Both the position numbers and the translations under genes were made by a program. A DNA stretch of 64,000 bases from Nitrospirillum amazonense (GTDB lineage Bacteria; Pseudomonadota; Alphaproteobacteria; Azospirillales; Azospirillaceae), in the NCBI RefSeq assembly GCF_007828035.1, contig NZ_VITV01000002.1, positions 737,591 through 801,590 of the forward strand, in the 5' to 3' direction. The notes beneath the pieces were generated by a model, which made no database searches, was not told where the DNA came from, and saw only the letters and a program-made list of their open reading frames with translations. Position 1 is the stretch's first letter, and each line of letters starts with the position of its first letter. Shown in pieces: positions 44,973-53,676 of this stretch.

Positions 44973-45857
44973 TCACTCCCTCCGCAGCCGCTTCCCGTCC
45001 CGCCCCGGCGCCTGGCCGAACTGCCGGCGGTATTCCCGGCTGAACTGCGAGGGGCTGTCGTAGCCCACGGCGAAGCCGATGGCGGCCACGTCCTCCGCCG
45101 ACGCCATCAGCCGCGACCGCGCCGTCTGCAGCCGTATCTGCTTCTGATACTGGATAGGAGTCATGGAGGTGACGCCCTGGAAATGCCGGTGGAAGGAGGT
45201 GACGCTCATGCCCGCCAAGCGCGCCAGATCCTCGATGCGGAAAGCCTCGGCGAAGTGGGTGCGAATCCACCGGATGGCGCGGCCGATCTGGGCCATGCGG
45301 CTGTCGGCGAGGCCAATCTGGCGGACCATGGCGCCTTGCGGCCCGTTGATCAGGCGCCAGAGGATTTCGCGCTCGATGGCCGCCCCCAGCACCGACAGGT
45401 CGGCCGGCCGATCCACAAGGCGCAGCAGGCGGATGACGGGCTCCACCAAGTCATCGCTGAGGTCGCTCACGGCGATGCCGGGCGGGCCGGACTTGGGCAC
45501 CGGCCCGCTTCCCACCTCCAGCAACAGCGACGCGATGGCCTCGGCCCGCAGGGTGATGCCCAGGCCCAGGTAGGGGGCCTCAATCGAGGCCTCGGCTACG
45601 TGCGCCTCCAACGGCAGGTCGACGGAGACGATCAGGTACTGGCCGGCGCCATAGCTGAAGACGCGGTCGCCCAGGCAGACCCGCTTGGCGCCGCGCGCCA
45701 CCAGGGCGAACACCGGTTCGCTGACCTCCGCGATGGGCGGCGTGGGCGCGGTGGCCGACAGGAGGGTGAGGCCCGGCAGCGCCTGGAACGCCGGGGCGTC
45801 CAGTTTGCCATGGCGGGTCATCAGCCGTTGCAGCTCGGTCAGCAGGAAGGGGTCCAT
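44973..45857 (-). CDS. AraC family transcriptional regulator
   Basis: 294 residues. N-terminal AraC-N/cupin-like domain (about 20-150, VFALVARGAKRVCLGDRVFS, QYLIVSVDLPLEAHV) and a C-terminal double helix-turn-helix (about 190-290, FRIEDLARLAGMSVTSFHRH, AAIGFAVGYDSPSQFSREYR). ATG 45857 fits the usual start of the family; ATG 45869 is four codons upstream. The gene is divergent from the alpha/beta hydrolase gene at 46011 and directly upstream of the SDR gene, so either or both may be its targets. Ligand unknown. Confidence 0.88.
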   Translation of the reverse strand: MDPFLLTELQRLMTRHGKLDAPAFQALPGLTLLSATAPTPPIAEVSEPVFALVARGAKRVCLGDRVFSYGAGQYLIVSVDLPLEAHVAEASIEAPYLGLGITLRAEAIASLLLEVGSGPVPKSGPPGIAVSDLSDDLVEPVIRLLRLVDRPADLSVLGAAIEREILWRLINGPQGAMVRQIGLADSRMAQIGRAIRWIRTHFAEAFRIEDLARLAGMSVTSFHRHFQGVTSMTPIQYQKQIRLQTARSRLMASAEDVAAIGFAVGYDSPSQFSREYRRQFGQAPGRDGKRLRRE

Positions 45858-46010
45858 GCCGGCAACCATAGCGCATGTGCGGACATCTGTGTGTGATCCT
45901 CTCCATTTTGGCAGGATCATGCATTCATCCGGCAGGCCCGTTCTACCGCCCCCAGCTGGTTCTCTGATCCTAATGGGGCAGCTGAAATGGAGTCTTCCCA
46001 TGAGAACGCC

Positions 46011-46937
46011 ATGAGAAAAGATGTCAGTTTCCCCAGCGCCGGCCTGAAAATCGCGGCGCACCTTTACATGCCGGACGCCCCCACAGCGCAGCCGCGCCCC
46101 GCTATCATCGTCGGCCACCCCGGCAGCGCGGTGAAGGAGCAAACTGCTGGCCTCTACGCCCGTCACCTGGCGGACCTAGGCTTCGCCACCCTGGCCTTCG
46201 ACGCCGCCCACCAGGGCGAGAGCGAAGGCCAGCCCCGGGGCCTGGAAGACCCGGCGCAACGGGTGGAGGACTTCAAGGCCGCCGCCTCCTATTTGAGCGC
46301 GCTGGACACAGTCGACCCGGCCCGCATCGGCGCCCTGGGCATTTGCGCTTCGGGCGGCTACGTCATCGCGGCGGCGGCCACCGATACCCGTATCCGCGCG
46401 GTGGCGACGGTCAGCGCCGCGGATATCGGCCGCCATTTCCGCCACGGCGCCGACGGCACGCTATCCCCCGCTGTGCTGCGGCAGATGCTGGACGCCTCCG
46501 CCACGGCCCGCACGGCGGAAGGGCGGGGCAATAGCGTGGGCGCCCTGCCCCTGTTCCCCGCCACGGCGGAAGAGGCCCTGGCGCAGGGACTGCACGCCTT
46601 TGAGGGCTATGAGTACTATTGCACCGACCGCGGCCGGCACCCCCGCTCCGCCAAGACCCTGACCTGGAGCAGCATCGACCGCATCGCCGCCTTCGACGCC
46701 TTCCGCTTCATCGACATGATCGCGCCCCGCCCCCTGCTGCTGGTGGTGGGCAGCGAGGCGGTCACCGCCTGGATGGCGCAGGAGGCCTTCCGCCTGGCGC
46801 GGGAACCCAAGCAATGGGCCTGGATCGAGGGCGCCACTCACGTTGACCTCTATGACAGGGAGGTGCCCGTCGCGGCGGCGGTGGAAAAGCTTTCCGCGTT
46901 CTTCGCCGGGAACCTCGCCGGCCAGGGCGGGCTGTGA
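46011..46937 (+). CDS. Alpha/beta hydrolase (YcjY-like)
   Basis: 308 residues, cytosolic (no signal). Starts MRKDVSFPSAGLKIAAHLYM, typical of the YcjY-like group. Oxyanion motif VGHPGSAVKEQ, nucleophile Ser in LGICASGGY, late Asp/His in LLLVVGSEA and EGATHVDLYD. General esterase/thioesterase chemistry; substrate unknown. An upstream in-frame ATG at 45987 has GGGG before it and would add eight residues. Divergent from the AraC gene with about 150 bases between, so likely AraC-controlled. Confidence 0.85.
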   Translation: MRKDVSFPSAGLKIAAHLYMPDAPTAQPRPAIIVGHPGSAVKEQTAGLYARHLADLGFATLAFDAAHQGESEGQPRGLEDPAQRVEDFKAAASYLSALDTVDPARIGALGICASGGYVIAAAATDTRIRAVATVSAADIGRHFRHGADGTLSPAVLRQMLDASATARTAEGRGNSVGALPLFPATAEEALAQGLHAFEGYEYYCTDRGRHPRSAKTLTWSSIDRIAAFDAFRFIDMIAPRPLLLVVGSEAVTAWMAQEAFRLAREPKQWAWIEGATHVDLYDREVPVAAAVEKLSAFFAGNLAGQGGL

Positions 46938-47035
46938 TAGCGCCGCCGCTGGGCCGGAGTGACGGCCGTCAGCGACAGCCGAGCGACGGAGCATGTGTCC
47001 TCCCCGGCCATTCACGACGGCCCAGGGGGCATTCA

Positions 47036-47482
47036 TTGACCAACCTTACCACCATCCGACCATCCGAACCCCGCGATGGGGCCAGGGTCCTCGACATCTG
47101 GCGCCGGGCGGTCGACGCCACGCATGACTTTCTGACACCGGCGGACAAAGTAGCCATTGATGCGGAGGTGGCTGGCTTCCTGCCAACGGCCCCGCTATGG
47201 CTGGCCGTCGATGCCGCCGACCGGCCCCTCGGCTTCATGCTGCTGAACGGCGCGCATATGGAGGCGCTGTTTGTCGATCCCGACCATAGGGGTACCGGGG
47301 TCGGGCGGCGGCTGGTGGCCCATGCCCTGACCCTGCACCCCGTGCTCACCACCGATGTGAACGAGCAGAACGGCCAGGCCGTGGGTTTTTATGAGCGGCT
47401 GGGCTTCCGCCCCACCGGACGCTCCGCCCTCGATGGCCAGGGGCGGAGCTATCCGCTCATTCATTTGCGATCGGGCGGTTGA
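47036..47482 (+). CDS. yjaB: YjaB-like GNAT acetyltransferase
   Basis: 148 residues. From memory the sequence closely matches E. coli YjaB along its length: WRRAVDATHDFLTPADK, APLWLAVDAADRPLGFMLLN, HMEALFVDPDHRGTGVGRRL (acetyl-CoA loop RGTGVGR) and NEQNGQAVGFYERLGFRPTG. N-acetyltransferase of unknown physiological substrate. The start is TTG 47036 with AGGGGGC six bases before it; upstream in-frame sequence has no GNAT character. It follows the alpha/beta hydrolase gene by about 100 bases on the same strand. Confidence 0.88.
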   Translation: MTNLTTIRPSEPRDGARVLDIWRRAVDATHDFLTPADKVAIDAEVAGFLPTAPLWLAVDAADRPLGFMLLNGAHMEALFVDPDHRGTGVGRRLVAHALTLHPVLTTDVNEQNGQAVGFYERLGFRPTGRSALDGQGRSYPLIHLRSGG

Positions 47483-47516
47483 CGGCCAAGATCACATCCC
47501 GACGCCACATTGGGCG

Positions 47517-48440
47517 TCACCCATGGGTGTCCAGGAAGGCGCGGATGGCGGCGACCGTCGCCGCCGGCTGTTCCTCCATCAGCCAGTGGCCAGACTGGGG
47601 GATGACCAGTTCCTGCACATTGCTGGCGGCAGCGCGCGCCACCACGGCCATGGTGGGACCGAAGGAATGGTCGCCGCCGATGGCCAGCACCGGCATGCTG
47701 AGCGGCCCCTGCGCCAGGAAGGCCTGGTCGTCCTTAACGTCCTGGTCGAAGGCCTTGAACTGCTCGAACCCGGCATGCATGGCGCCGGGCCGGGCGTAGA
47801 GGGCCGCGTAATGCTGGCGCGAGGCGTCGTCGAATTTGCGCGGGTCGGCGGAGAACTCGTTCCAGAAACGGTCAAGGTAGATGCGCTCCCGCCCCGCTAC
47901 CAGCCGTTCCATATCCGGCCCGCCGAAGCGGAAATGCCAGAGCAAGGGGCTTTTCAGGATCTCATCCCACGGGCCGACGCCGGGAATGGGTGCGTCCATC
48001 AGCACGAACCGCGTGACGCGATCGCGGTTCTGGGCCGCGAAGGCGTAGCCCACCATGTTGCCGATGTCGTGGGTGACCAGGTCGACCTTGCCGATACCCA
48101 GCGCGTCCAGCACGCCCGCGATGTCCTGGCCTTGCGTCTTCTTGTCGAAACCGCTGGTGGCCCGCGCTGACAGGCCCATGCCGCGCAGGTCGGGCACGAT
48201 CACGGTGTGATCGCGCATCAGGTCGGCCGCCAGTGGCGCCCACATGTCACCGGTCTCGCCATAGCCATGCACCAGGACGACGGCGGGCCCCGCGCCACAA
48301 ACGCGGACGTGCAGGGTGGTCCCGTTGGTCGGAACCTCCCGCGCGTGGCAGGGGGGCGGGAACGGCATGACCTTGGCCTCAGCGGCCCCAAGGCCCAGGC
48401 AGCACAGGGCGGCCACACTCGCGGCGAACAGTTTCAGCAT
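47517..48440 (-). CDS. Exported alpha/beta hydrolase with Asp nucleophile (epoxide hydrolase/dehalogenase-like)
   Basis: 307 residues. Signal peptide about 1-22 (ends AAEA). HGYGETGDMW is the oxyanion region; the nucleophile position reads VTHDIGN, so Asp instead of Ser, as in epoxide hydrolases and haloalkane dehalogenases. The late acid and His lie in AIGGDHSFGP and PQSGHWLMEEQP. Acts outside the cytoplasm on an unknown substrate. CGAGGA precedes ATG 48440. It is convergent with the YjaB-like gene (34-base gap). A small hairpin lies in its leader at 48462-48480. Confidence 0.85.
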   Translation of the reverse strand: MLKLFAASVAALCCLGLGAAEAKVMPFPPPCHAREVPTNGTTLHVRVCGAGPAVVLVHGYGETGDMWAPLAADLMRDHTVIVPDLRGMGLSARATSGFDKKTQGQDIAGVLDALGIGKVDLVTHDIGNMVGYAFAAQNRDRVTRFVLMDAPIPGVGPWDEILKSPLLWHFRFGGPDMERLVAGRERIYLDRFWNEFSADPRKFDDASRQHYAALYARPGAMHAGFEQFKAFDQDVKDDQAFLAQGPLSMPVLAIGGDHSFGPTMAVVARAAASNVQELVIPQSGHWLMEEQPAATVAAIRAFLDTHG

Positions 48441-48461
48441 GGGCGGTAATCCTCGCGAAAC

Positions 48462-48480
48462 AGAGGGGCGTCAGCCCTCT
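48462..48480 (-). terminator. Small hairpin between membrane protein and hydrolase genes
   Basis: AGAGGG and CCCTCT form a 6-bp stem with a seven-base loop, followed on the minus strand by GTTTCG. It may end transcription from the upstream membrane-protein gene or lie in the leader of the hydrolase gene. Weak. Confidence 0.3.
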
Positions 48481-48587
48481 CCGGATTTGTCCGCGCCATC
48501 CCTACACCGGTTCGCGCCCCCCCGATTGTAAGCCCATACTTCGTTTGGACCATCCTTGCCGGCTTTTTGCTGCTGCGGCGGCGGATG

Positions 48588-49076
48588 TCAGGAAACGGCG
48601 GCCTTGCCCTGCCGGCGCAGGACGATGACCTGGACGGTCACGCCGATGACCAGCGCGGCGAAAAGGCCCGCCTGCGCGCCGAGCAGAAGCGGCGACTTCA
48701 GGTCGGTGACCAGGGGGTGGCCATCGGGGACGCGGCGCAGGGTTTCGCTGACCGTCGGCACCATCAGCAGGAAGGCCGTCAGGCTGAGGAAAACCGTCTC
48801 CAGATAGGTGGCGGCACGCCCCAGGCCGGGAACGCGCCCGACCCCATATCCGGCGAGCAACAGCAGGATGGTCACCACCGCGATGCCGTAACTGACGGAT
48901 TGGTGGGCGACCAGGAACACCGTGAGCCCCCCAATCAGCATCGACACGAAATAGACGGCGCCCGGCCCCGACCGCGGCACGATCCGCCCGTGACGGGCGA
49001 ACATGTACAGGGCCAGCGGAATGGCGGGGAGGCTGCCGAGCGTATGCACCCAGCCCAGGGGGGAAATTCCAAACAT
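48588..49076 (-). CDS. Small integral membrane protein controlled by TetR
   Basis: 162 residues with four hydrophobic segments (about 8-26, 42-80 as two, 88-112, 132-152). GWVHTLGSLPAIPLALYMFA is near the N-terminus; the family may be DUF2306-like but I am not sure. ATG 49076 is chosen since GGAG sits six bases upstream; ATG 49088 lacks a good site. A copy of the TetR palindrome (49126-49137) lies about 50 bases upstream and the TetR gene is the next gene upstream on the same strand, so it is probably the regulated target. Function unknown. Confidence 0.78.
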   Translation of the reverse strand: MFGISPLGWVHTLGSLPAIPLALYMFARHGRIVPRSGPGAVYFVSMLIGGLTVFLVAHQSVSYGIAVVTILLLLAGYGVGRVPGLGRAATYLETVFLSLTAFLLMVPTVSETLRRVPDGHPLVTDLKSPLLLGAQAGLFAALVIGVTVQVIVLRRQGKAAVS

Positions 49077-49125
49077 GTCGATCTCCATGAATTCGGAAAG
49101 GGGAATTGCGGTTGCCGGAAAACAT

Positions 49126-49137
49126 CCGACTAGTAGG
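49126..49137. promoter_or_regulatory. TetR operator copy 2 (before membrane protein gene)
   Basis: CCGACTAGTAGG differs at one base from the perfect palindrome CCTACTAGTAGG before the TetR gene. The following GTAGGTACC (to 49145) extends the similarity as TACCTAC on the other strand. Confidence 0.6.
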
Positions 49138-49186
49138 TAGGTACCTTGGACGCACAAAGATGCCGCCCGGCATCAGGGCGGCATCC

Positions 49187-49768
49187 CTATCGGGCGGAAA
49201 GCCGGTCCAGCAGGGGTGTCGTGACGACCCCGAACATCTTCGGGTCGCCGTAGGCCCGCGCGGAGAGCATGGCCCCATGGACGGCGGCCATGAACGCCTC
49301 CGCCTCCGCCCGCGGCGTGCCGCTGAGGCGAAGCTGGCCCTGCTGCGCCCCCCGCTCGAATACTGAGGTCAGCCAAGCCGACAGGAAGCGGAAATGAGCC
49401 CGGACTTCCAGCGCCACCTCTTCCGGCAGGATGGGCAACTCGCTGGCCAACAAAGCACAAATGCAGAAGGTCGCGCTGGCGTCGGTGATGCATCCCTCCC
49501 AATACCCCGCGTAGCCGCGGAGCTGTCCAAGAGGGTCGGGGACATGGCGTTCCAAGTCCGCGATCCCGGTCCGCGCCTCTTCCCGATAGCGGGCGACCAG
49601 CGTGCGGACCAGATCCACCTTGTTGGGGAAATGGTGGTGGATGCTGGCCTTGCGGATGCCGACGACGGCGGCGATATCGGCGTAGCTGAAGCCGTTGTAG
49701 CCGCCCGCCATGACCAGCGACCGCGCGCAGGCTAAAATCTCATCGGCGGTAGAGGATGGTGTGCTCAT
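49187..49768 (-). CDS. TetR family transcriptional repressor
   Basis: 193 residues. N-terminal HTH (about 8-55, ILACARSLVMAGGYNGFSYA, IAAVVGIRKASIHHHFPNK) and a C-terminal ligand domain with YAGYWEGCITDASATFCICA that includes two Cys close together, a possible redox or electrophile sensor as in NemR-like proteins (inference). ATG 49768. A perfect 12-bp palindrome lies 13 bases upstream, and a second copy precedes the downstream membrane-protein gene, so it likely represses itself and that gene. Confidence 0.9.
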   Translation of the reverse strand: MSTPSSTADEILACARSLVMAGGYNGFSYADIAAVVGIRKASIHHHFPNKVDLVRTLVARYREEARTGIADLERHVPDPLGQLRGYAGYWEGCITDASATFCICALLASELPILPEEVALEVRAHFRFLSAWLTSVFERGAQQGQLRLSGTPRAEAEAFMAAVHGAMLSARAYGDPKMFGVVTTPLLDRLSAR

Positions 49769-49780
49769 GCGCCAAAACTA

Positions 49781-49792
49781 CCTACTAGTAGG
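49781..49792. promoter_or_regulatory. TetR operator copy 1 (autoregulatory)
   Basis: CCTACTAGTAGG is a perfect palindrome 13-24 bases before the TetR start; partial symmetry continues outward (CTA before, CAG after). A one-mismatch copy is at 49126-49137. Confidence 0.65.
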
Positions 49793-49866
49793 CAGCACGT
49801 CAAGCACTGATGATGGGGAAGGTGGCTGACCATGCCCCTCCCCGGTCCAACAACCCAAATGCCCGG

Positions 49867-50268
49867 TTACCGGTCCCCAGCGCTCTCCGGCGCCGGTGCG
49901 TCCTCAAAGTCCGCCATCTCGTACAGCGGCCTAATTTCGATCTCGCTCGGTCCCGGCATGGGGTTCGGGCAGCGCTTCACCCAGGCGACCGCCTCCGCCA
50001 TATCCTTGACCTCCCATAGCCAAAAGCCCGCAACCAACGCGGCGGCCGGGGCGAAAGGCCCATCGATCACCGAACGGCCGGGACCGTCGAAGGCGACGCG
50101 CTTGCCGTGCGAACTGGGCTTGAGGCCATCGGCCATCACCAGGATGCCGGCGTCGCGCAAGTCATCATTGAACTTTCCCATCGCCGCCATCATCTCGGCC
50201 ATCCACTCTTTCGCGGGTAGCCCCCTTTCGCTGTCTTCGGTCGCCTTCACCAGCACCATCACACGCAT
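49867..50268 (-). CDS. YCII-related (DGPF) domain protein
   Basis: 133 residues. MRVMVLVKATEDSERGLPAK begins the protein; it then has ADGLKPSSHGKRVAF and VIDGPFAPAAALVAGFWLWE, the DGPF signature, and a C-terminal IEIRPLYEMADF. Dimeric alpha-beta barrel fold, cytosolic. Members are often encoded beside ECF sigma factors; none is here. Function unknown. AGGAGG sits seven bases before ATG 50268. Confidence 0.88.
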   Translation of the reverse strand: MRVMVLVKATEDSERGLPAKEWMAEMMAAMGKFNDDLRDAGILVMADGLKPSSHGKRVAFDGPGRSVIDGPFAPAAALVAGFWLWEVKDMAEAVAWVKRCPNPMPGPSEIEIRPLYEMADFEDAPAPESAGDR

Positions 50269-50426
50269 CGCCTGCCTCCTGGGGTTGGAGCCGGCCCCGC
50301 CGGCCTTGTATCGAAACGACGAATGACGTGTCCCGCCGCCGACACCGTCCGGCACATTTTCATGGGCAGGCTCGCCCGGCGGGAGCCAGCCTCAAGCCTG
50401 CGACCGACCGCGTGGATCAAGAGCTG

Positions 50427-50861
50427 TCATTGGGCCGGCACGGGAACGATGGCGGAGATACGCCAACCGTCAGCGGTGCGGATCGCGACTTCGTTGACCA
50501 GAAAAGTGTGGGTCGTCCCTTCCTGACCGGCGGGGCCAACGGTGATGCGGGTGGGCGCATAGATGTGGGCCACGTCCGGACCCAGGGGAAGGATGCGGAT
50601 CGCATCCTCATCAGGCTCGAAGCGCCAAGTTCCGGCGAAGACCGCGCGGAAATGGTCGATGACCGCCGCCCGCCCCCAGAAGCGATACGCGCGGGCCACG
50701 AAGTTCACGGGATCCGGCTGCCCGGGCGGGGTGTGGGCAAGCACGGTGTCCATCATCTGGATATCGTGGGCGTTTTCAGCGGTGGCCTGGCGCAGAAAAA
50801 GCGCGCGGATCTCTTCAATGTCGGCGGCGCTGACGGCCGGTGTGCCGTGCTGATCGCTCAT
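50427..50861 (-). CDS. SnoaL-like/DUF4440 (SgcJ/EcaC type) protein
   Basis: 144 residues, NTF2-like cone fold. DIEEIRALFLRQATAENAHD near the N-terminus, then FVARAYRFWGRAAVIDHFRA, and a final THTFLVNEVAIRTADGWRIS typical of the family. Binds a small hydrophobic ligand or acts as an isomerase/hydrolase; activity unknown. ATG 50861 with GAACGAG upstream. Divergent from a TetR gene whose promoter contains GACCGGTC, so probably its target. Confidence 0.83.
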   Translation of the reverse strand: MSDQHGTPAVSAADIEEIRALFLRQATAENAHDIQMMDTVLAHTPPGQPDPVNFVARAYRFWGRAAVIDHFRAVFAGTWRFEPDEDAIRILPLGPDVAHIYAPTRITVGPAGQEGTTHTFLVNEVAIRTADGWRISAIVPVPAQ

Positions 50862-50950
50862 GGTTCTCGTTCCTTGTTCCGATTTAGACCTGTGCCCCGG
50901 GCGGCGGCGCTTGCCTTGACAGCGCCGGCTGGGGGGCGGTAAATAAAATA

Positions 50951-50960
50951 TGACCGGTCG
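50951..50960. promoter_or_regulatory. Candidate TetR operator (GACCGGTC)
   Basis: TGACCGGTCG contains the 8-bp palindrome GACCGGTC (50952-50959). It sits in an AT-rich 124-base gap between the SnoaL-like and TetR genes, 26 bases before the TetR start. This also argues against starting the TetR protein at the ATG at 50950. Confidence 0.5.
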
Positions 50961-50985
50961 TCTTAAATTAATCAAGGGCACTGCA

Positions 50986-51615
50986 ATGAACTCTGGACCA
51001 TCCGCCCGCCGGGGGCCGAAACCCAAGCCGGACACCCGCGACAACCTCATCCGCGCTGGTTTGCAGGCCATCCACGCCGACGGGTTCGCGGCGACCGGCA
51101 TCCAGGGCATCGTGGAAAGGGCCGACGTCCCAAAGGGGTCCTTCTACAATCACTTCGCCAGCAAGGAGGCCTTCGGGGCCGAAGTCCTCGACGCCTATTC
51201 GGATCTGGGGTTGGAACGGTTGCGCGCGTTCCTCGCCAACTCCGACCTGCCCCCCCTGGCCCGGTTGGGCGCCTATTTCGATGACCGGATTAAGGCGTTC
51301 ACGGCCGGCGGCTATGCCCGTGGCTGCCTGCTGGGCAACTTCAGCGCCGAAGCCGCCGACCACAGCCCCCTGATCCGCGAGCATTTGGTCCAGCACTGGG
51401 ATGCCTGGACCAAGGCGCTGGAGGGCTGCCTCGCCGAAGCGCAAGGCCAGGGCGCCATCGACGGCCGTCTGGCGCCAGCCTCCCTGGCACGGTTCATTTT
51501 GAACAGCTGGGAGGGCGCGCTGCTGCGCATGCGCGTCGAAAAGACGGGCTCCGCCCTCATAGAATGCAAATCCATGATCTTGGAAACGCTTCTGCCGTCC
51601 CGCCGCCCGTCATGA
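50986..51615 (+). CDS. TetR/AcrR family transcriptional regulator
   Basis: 209 residues. HTH at about 15-65 ([40 protein letters not shown]). The C-terminal domain has [20 protein letters not shown], typical of the AcuR/NemR-like group, with a Cys in GCLLGN. ATG 50986 has AAGGG eight bases upstream. It is divergent from the SnoaL-like gene over a GACCGGTC palindrome. The last six bases (TCATGA) are shared with the convergent LysR gene. Confidence 0.9.
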   Translation: MNSGPSARRGPKPKPDTRDNLIRAGLQAIHADGFAATGIQGIVERADVPKGSFYNHFASKEAFGAEVLDAYSDLGLERLRAFLANSDLPPLARLGAYFDDRIKAFTAGGYARGCLLGNFSAEAADHSPLIREHLVQHWDAWTKALEGCLAEAQGQGAIDGRLAPASLARFILNSWEGALLRMRVEKTGSALIECKSMILETLLPSRRPS

Positions 51616-52536
51616 GCCGCCCGCGCCCGCCGTCGGCAGGGCATCCTGCAAATGGGCCAGGAAGGCCCGGACCGCCGGGTTCGCGCGGCGGCTTTCCGGC
51701 CAGACGGCGGTGATGTTGTGCCGCTCGACCGCATAGTCGGACAACACCGGCACAAGCTCGCCACGCGCCACGTAAGGGGCGGCGACAAAGTCGGCGCTGA
51801 TGCCGATGCCGCCCCCGGCGACCAGCGCCGCGATCAGCGCCTCGCTGGCGTCCATGACGATGCCGGACGCGGGCACGATCTCGATTTCGCGATCCCCGAT
51901 CAGGAAGGGCCAGCGCAACATCTGCCCGGAGCTTTGGTAGCGGAGAGCCGCGGTGTCGTGCCGCGCCAAATCGTCCGGATGCGCCGGCGTTCCCCGGGCG
52001 GCCAGGTAGGCCGGCGATGCGTAGCAGCAGAACCGGTGCGGCGCGAGCCGCCGCGACAGCAGCCGCGTATCCGGTAGGTCACCGATCCGCACGGCCAGGT
52101 CGATGCCGTGCTCGATCAGGTCGACGAACTGGTCGCTCAGGCGCAGGTCCACCAGCACCTGGGGATGGCGCGCTCGGAACGCCGGCAGCGCCGGCGCGAT
52201 CACATGGATGCCGATGGGCAGGGACGCGGCGATACGCAAGGTTCCCGAGGGCGCCGACCGCGCGGACTTCGCCGCCTGCTCGATCTCCTCCGCGTCCCGC
52301 AGCAGCCGCAGGGCGCGTTCGTGCAGGTCACGGCCCTCCGGCGTCAGGGTCAGCGAGCGTGTCGTCCGGGTAATCAGGGTGACGCCCAGGTTTTGCTCCA
52401 GCCGCTGGACGCTCTTGCTCACCGCCGATGGTGAAATCGACAGCGAGCGGGCGGCCGCGGTGAAGCTGCCCAGCGACCCGACACGGGCGAAGGCGATCAG
52501 CCCGGTGAGCCTTTCAAGTCCGATTTGTTCCTTCAT
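51610..52536 (-). CDS. LysR family transcriptional regulator
   Basis: 308 residues. HTH at about 8-65 ([54 protein letters not shown]) and a substrate-binding domain typical of the CrgA/DntR-like branch ([20 protein letters not shown]). Divergent from the quinone-oxidoreductase gene with 91 bases between starts, so it is the likely regulator of that gene and perhaps of the ABM monooxygenase behind it. Its stop overlaps the convergent TetR stop in TCATGA. Confidence 0.9.
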   Translation of the reverse strand: MKEQIGLERLTGLIAFARVGSLGSFTAAARSLSISPSAVSKSVQRLEQNLGVTLITRTTRSLTLTPEGRDLHERALRLLRDAEEIEQAAKSARSAPSGTLRIAASLPIGIHVIAPALPAFRARHPQVLVDLRLSDQFVDLIEHGIDLAVRIGDLPDTRLLSRRLAPHRFCCYASPAYLAARGTPAHPDDLARHDTAALRYQSSGQMLRWPFLIGDREIEIVPASGIVMDASEALIAALVAGGGIGISADFVAAPYVARGELVPVLSDYAVERHNITAVWPESRRANPAVRAFLAHLQDALPTAGAGGS

Positions 52537-52627
52537 GGAAATACTGAAGCCACCTCCAGCCCAATTGTCAATTCGTGCCTAGGGGTCAAACTATGGCTTA
52601 GCTTCGAAAGCACGAAAGGAATGCGTC

Positions 52628-53644
52628 ATGAGCGACACGATGAAAGCGGTTCGGCTGCACGAATTCGGCGGGCCCGAGGTGCTGCGCTATGAGGACGCGC
52701 CCCGTCCCACGCCCGCGCCCGGCGAGGTGCTGGTCAAGGTCCATGCCGTTGGCCTCAACCCGCCGGATTGGTACCTGCGGGACGGCTATCGTTCCCTTCC
52801 CCCCGAATGGCAGCCGCACCCGACCTTCCCCTTGACCCTCGGGTCGGACATATCGGGTGTCATCGCCGCCGTGGCCGGCGATGTCGGGGATTTCGACGTG
52901 GGCGATGAGGTCTATGCCATGGTGCGCTTCCCCCATAATGTCATGGAAGGCAGCAAGGCCTATGCCGATTATGTCAGCGTCCCGGTATCGGATCTGGCCC
53001 GCAAGCCGGCCGGCATCGATCACATCCACGCGGCCGGCGCGCCCATGTCCCTGCTCACCGCCTGGCAGTTCCTGATCGAACTGGGGCACGACGAGCCGAA
53101 CCCGTTTCAACCTTACAGGCATGAGCCGGTGCCGTTGCGCGGCCGGACGGTGCTCGTCAACGGGGCCGGCGGTGGTGTCGGCCATCTGGCCGTGCAACTG
53201 GCGAAGTGGCAGGGCGCGCGCGTCATCGCCGTGGCGTCCGGAAAGAATGAAGGCCTGATGCGCGACCTGGGCGTCGACCAGTTCATAGACTATACCCGGA
53301 CGCCCGCCGAGGAAGTGGTGCGCGACGCGGACCTGGTGCTGGACACCGTCGGCGGTCCCGATACCGGCCGCTTCCTGCGCACCCTGAAACGGGGCGGCGC
53401 GCTTTTCCCCGTCTATCCCCTGGGCTTCACCGGCCACAGCGAAGCGGAAGCGCTGGGCATCACGGTATCGACCACGCAGGTCCGGTCCAGCGGCGCGCAA
53501 TTGGCTCAGGCCGCCCGTCTGCTCGACAACGGCACCGTCCGCGTCGTGCTCGACAGCACCTTCCCGCTCGCCCAGGCCTCCCAGGCGCATGAGCGTGCCG
53601 CCTGCGGCAATATCCAAGGCAAGATCGTCCTTACCGTTGCCTGA
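52628..53644 (+). CDS. NADP-dependent quinone oxidoreductase (zinc-free MDR family)
   Basis: 338 residues. MDR-family N-terminal GroES-like part (KAVRLHEFGGPEVLRYEDAP, LVKVHAVGLNPPDWYLRDGY) lacks the Cys/His zinc ligands, and the nucleotide site is VNGAGGGVGHLAVQLAKW, so a zeta-crystallin-like NADPH quinone reductase. GAAAGGA precedes ATG 52628. Divergent from the LysR gene and followed after 32 bases by an ABM monooxygenase gene, suggesting a two-gene unit for quinone or aromatic stress. Confidence 0.9.
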   Translation: MSDTMKAVRLHEFGGPEVLRYEDAPRPTPAPGEVLVKVHAVGLNPPDWYLRDGYRSLPPEWQPHPTFPLTLGSDISGVIAAVAGDVGDFDVGDEVYAMVRFPHNVMEGSKAYADYVSVPVSDLARKPAGIDHIHAAGAPMSLLTAWQFLIELGHDEPNPFQPYRHEPVPLRGRTVLVNGAGGGVGHLAVQLAKWQGARVIAVASGKNEGLMRDLGVDQFIDYTRTPAEEVVRDADLVLDTVGGPDTGRFLRTLKRGGALFPVYPLGFTGHSEAEALGITVSTTQVRSSGAQLAQAARLLDNGTVRVVLDSTFPLAQASQAHERAACGNIQGKIVLTVA

Positions 53645-53676
53645 GCGGGAAAGCGGAACCCCAGGAGTATGCGATC

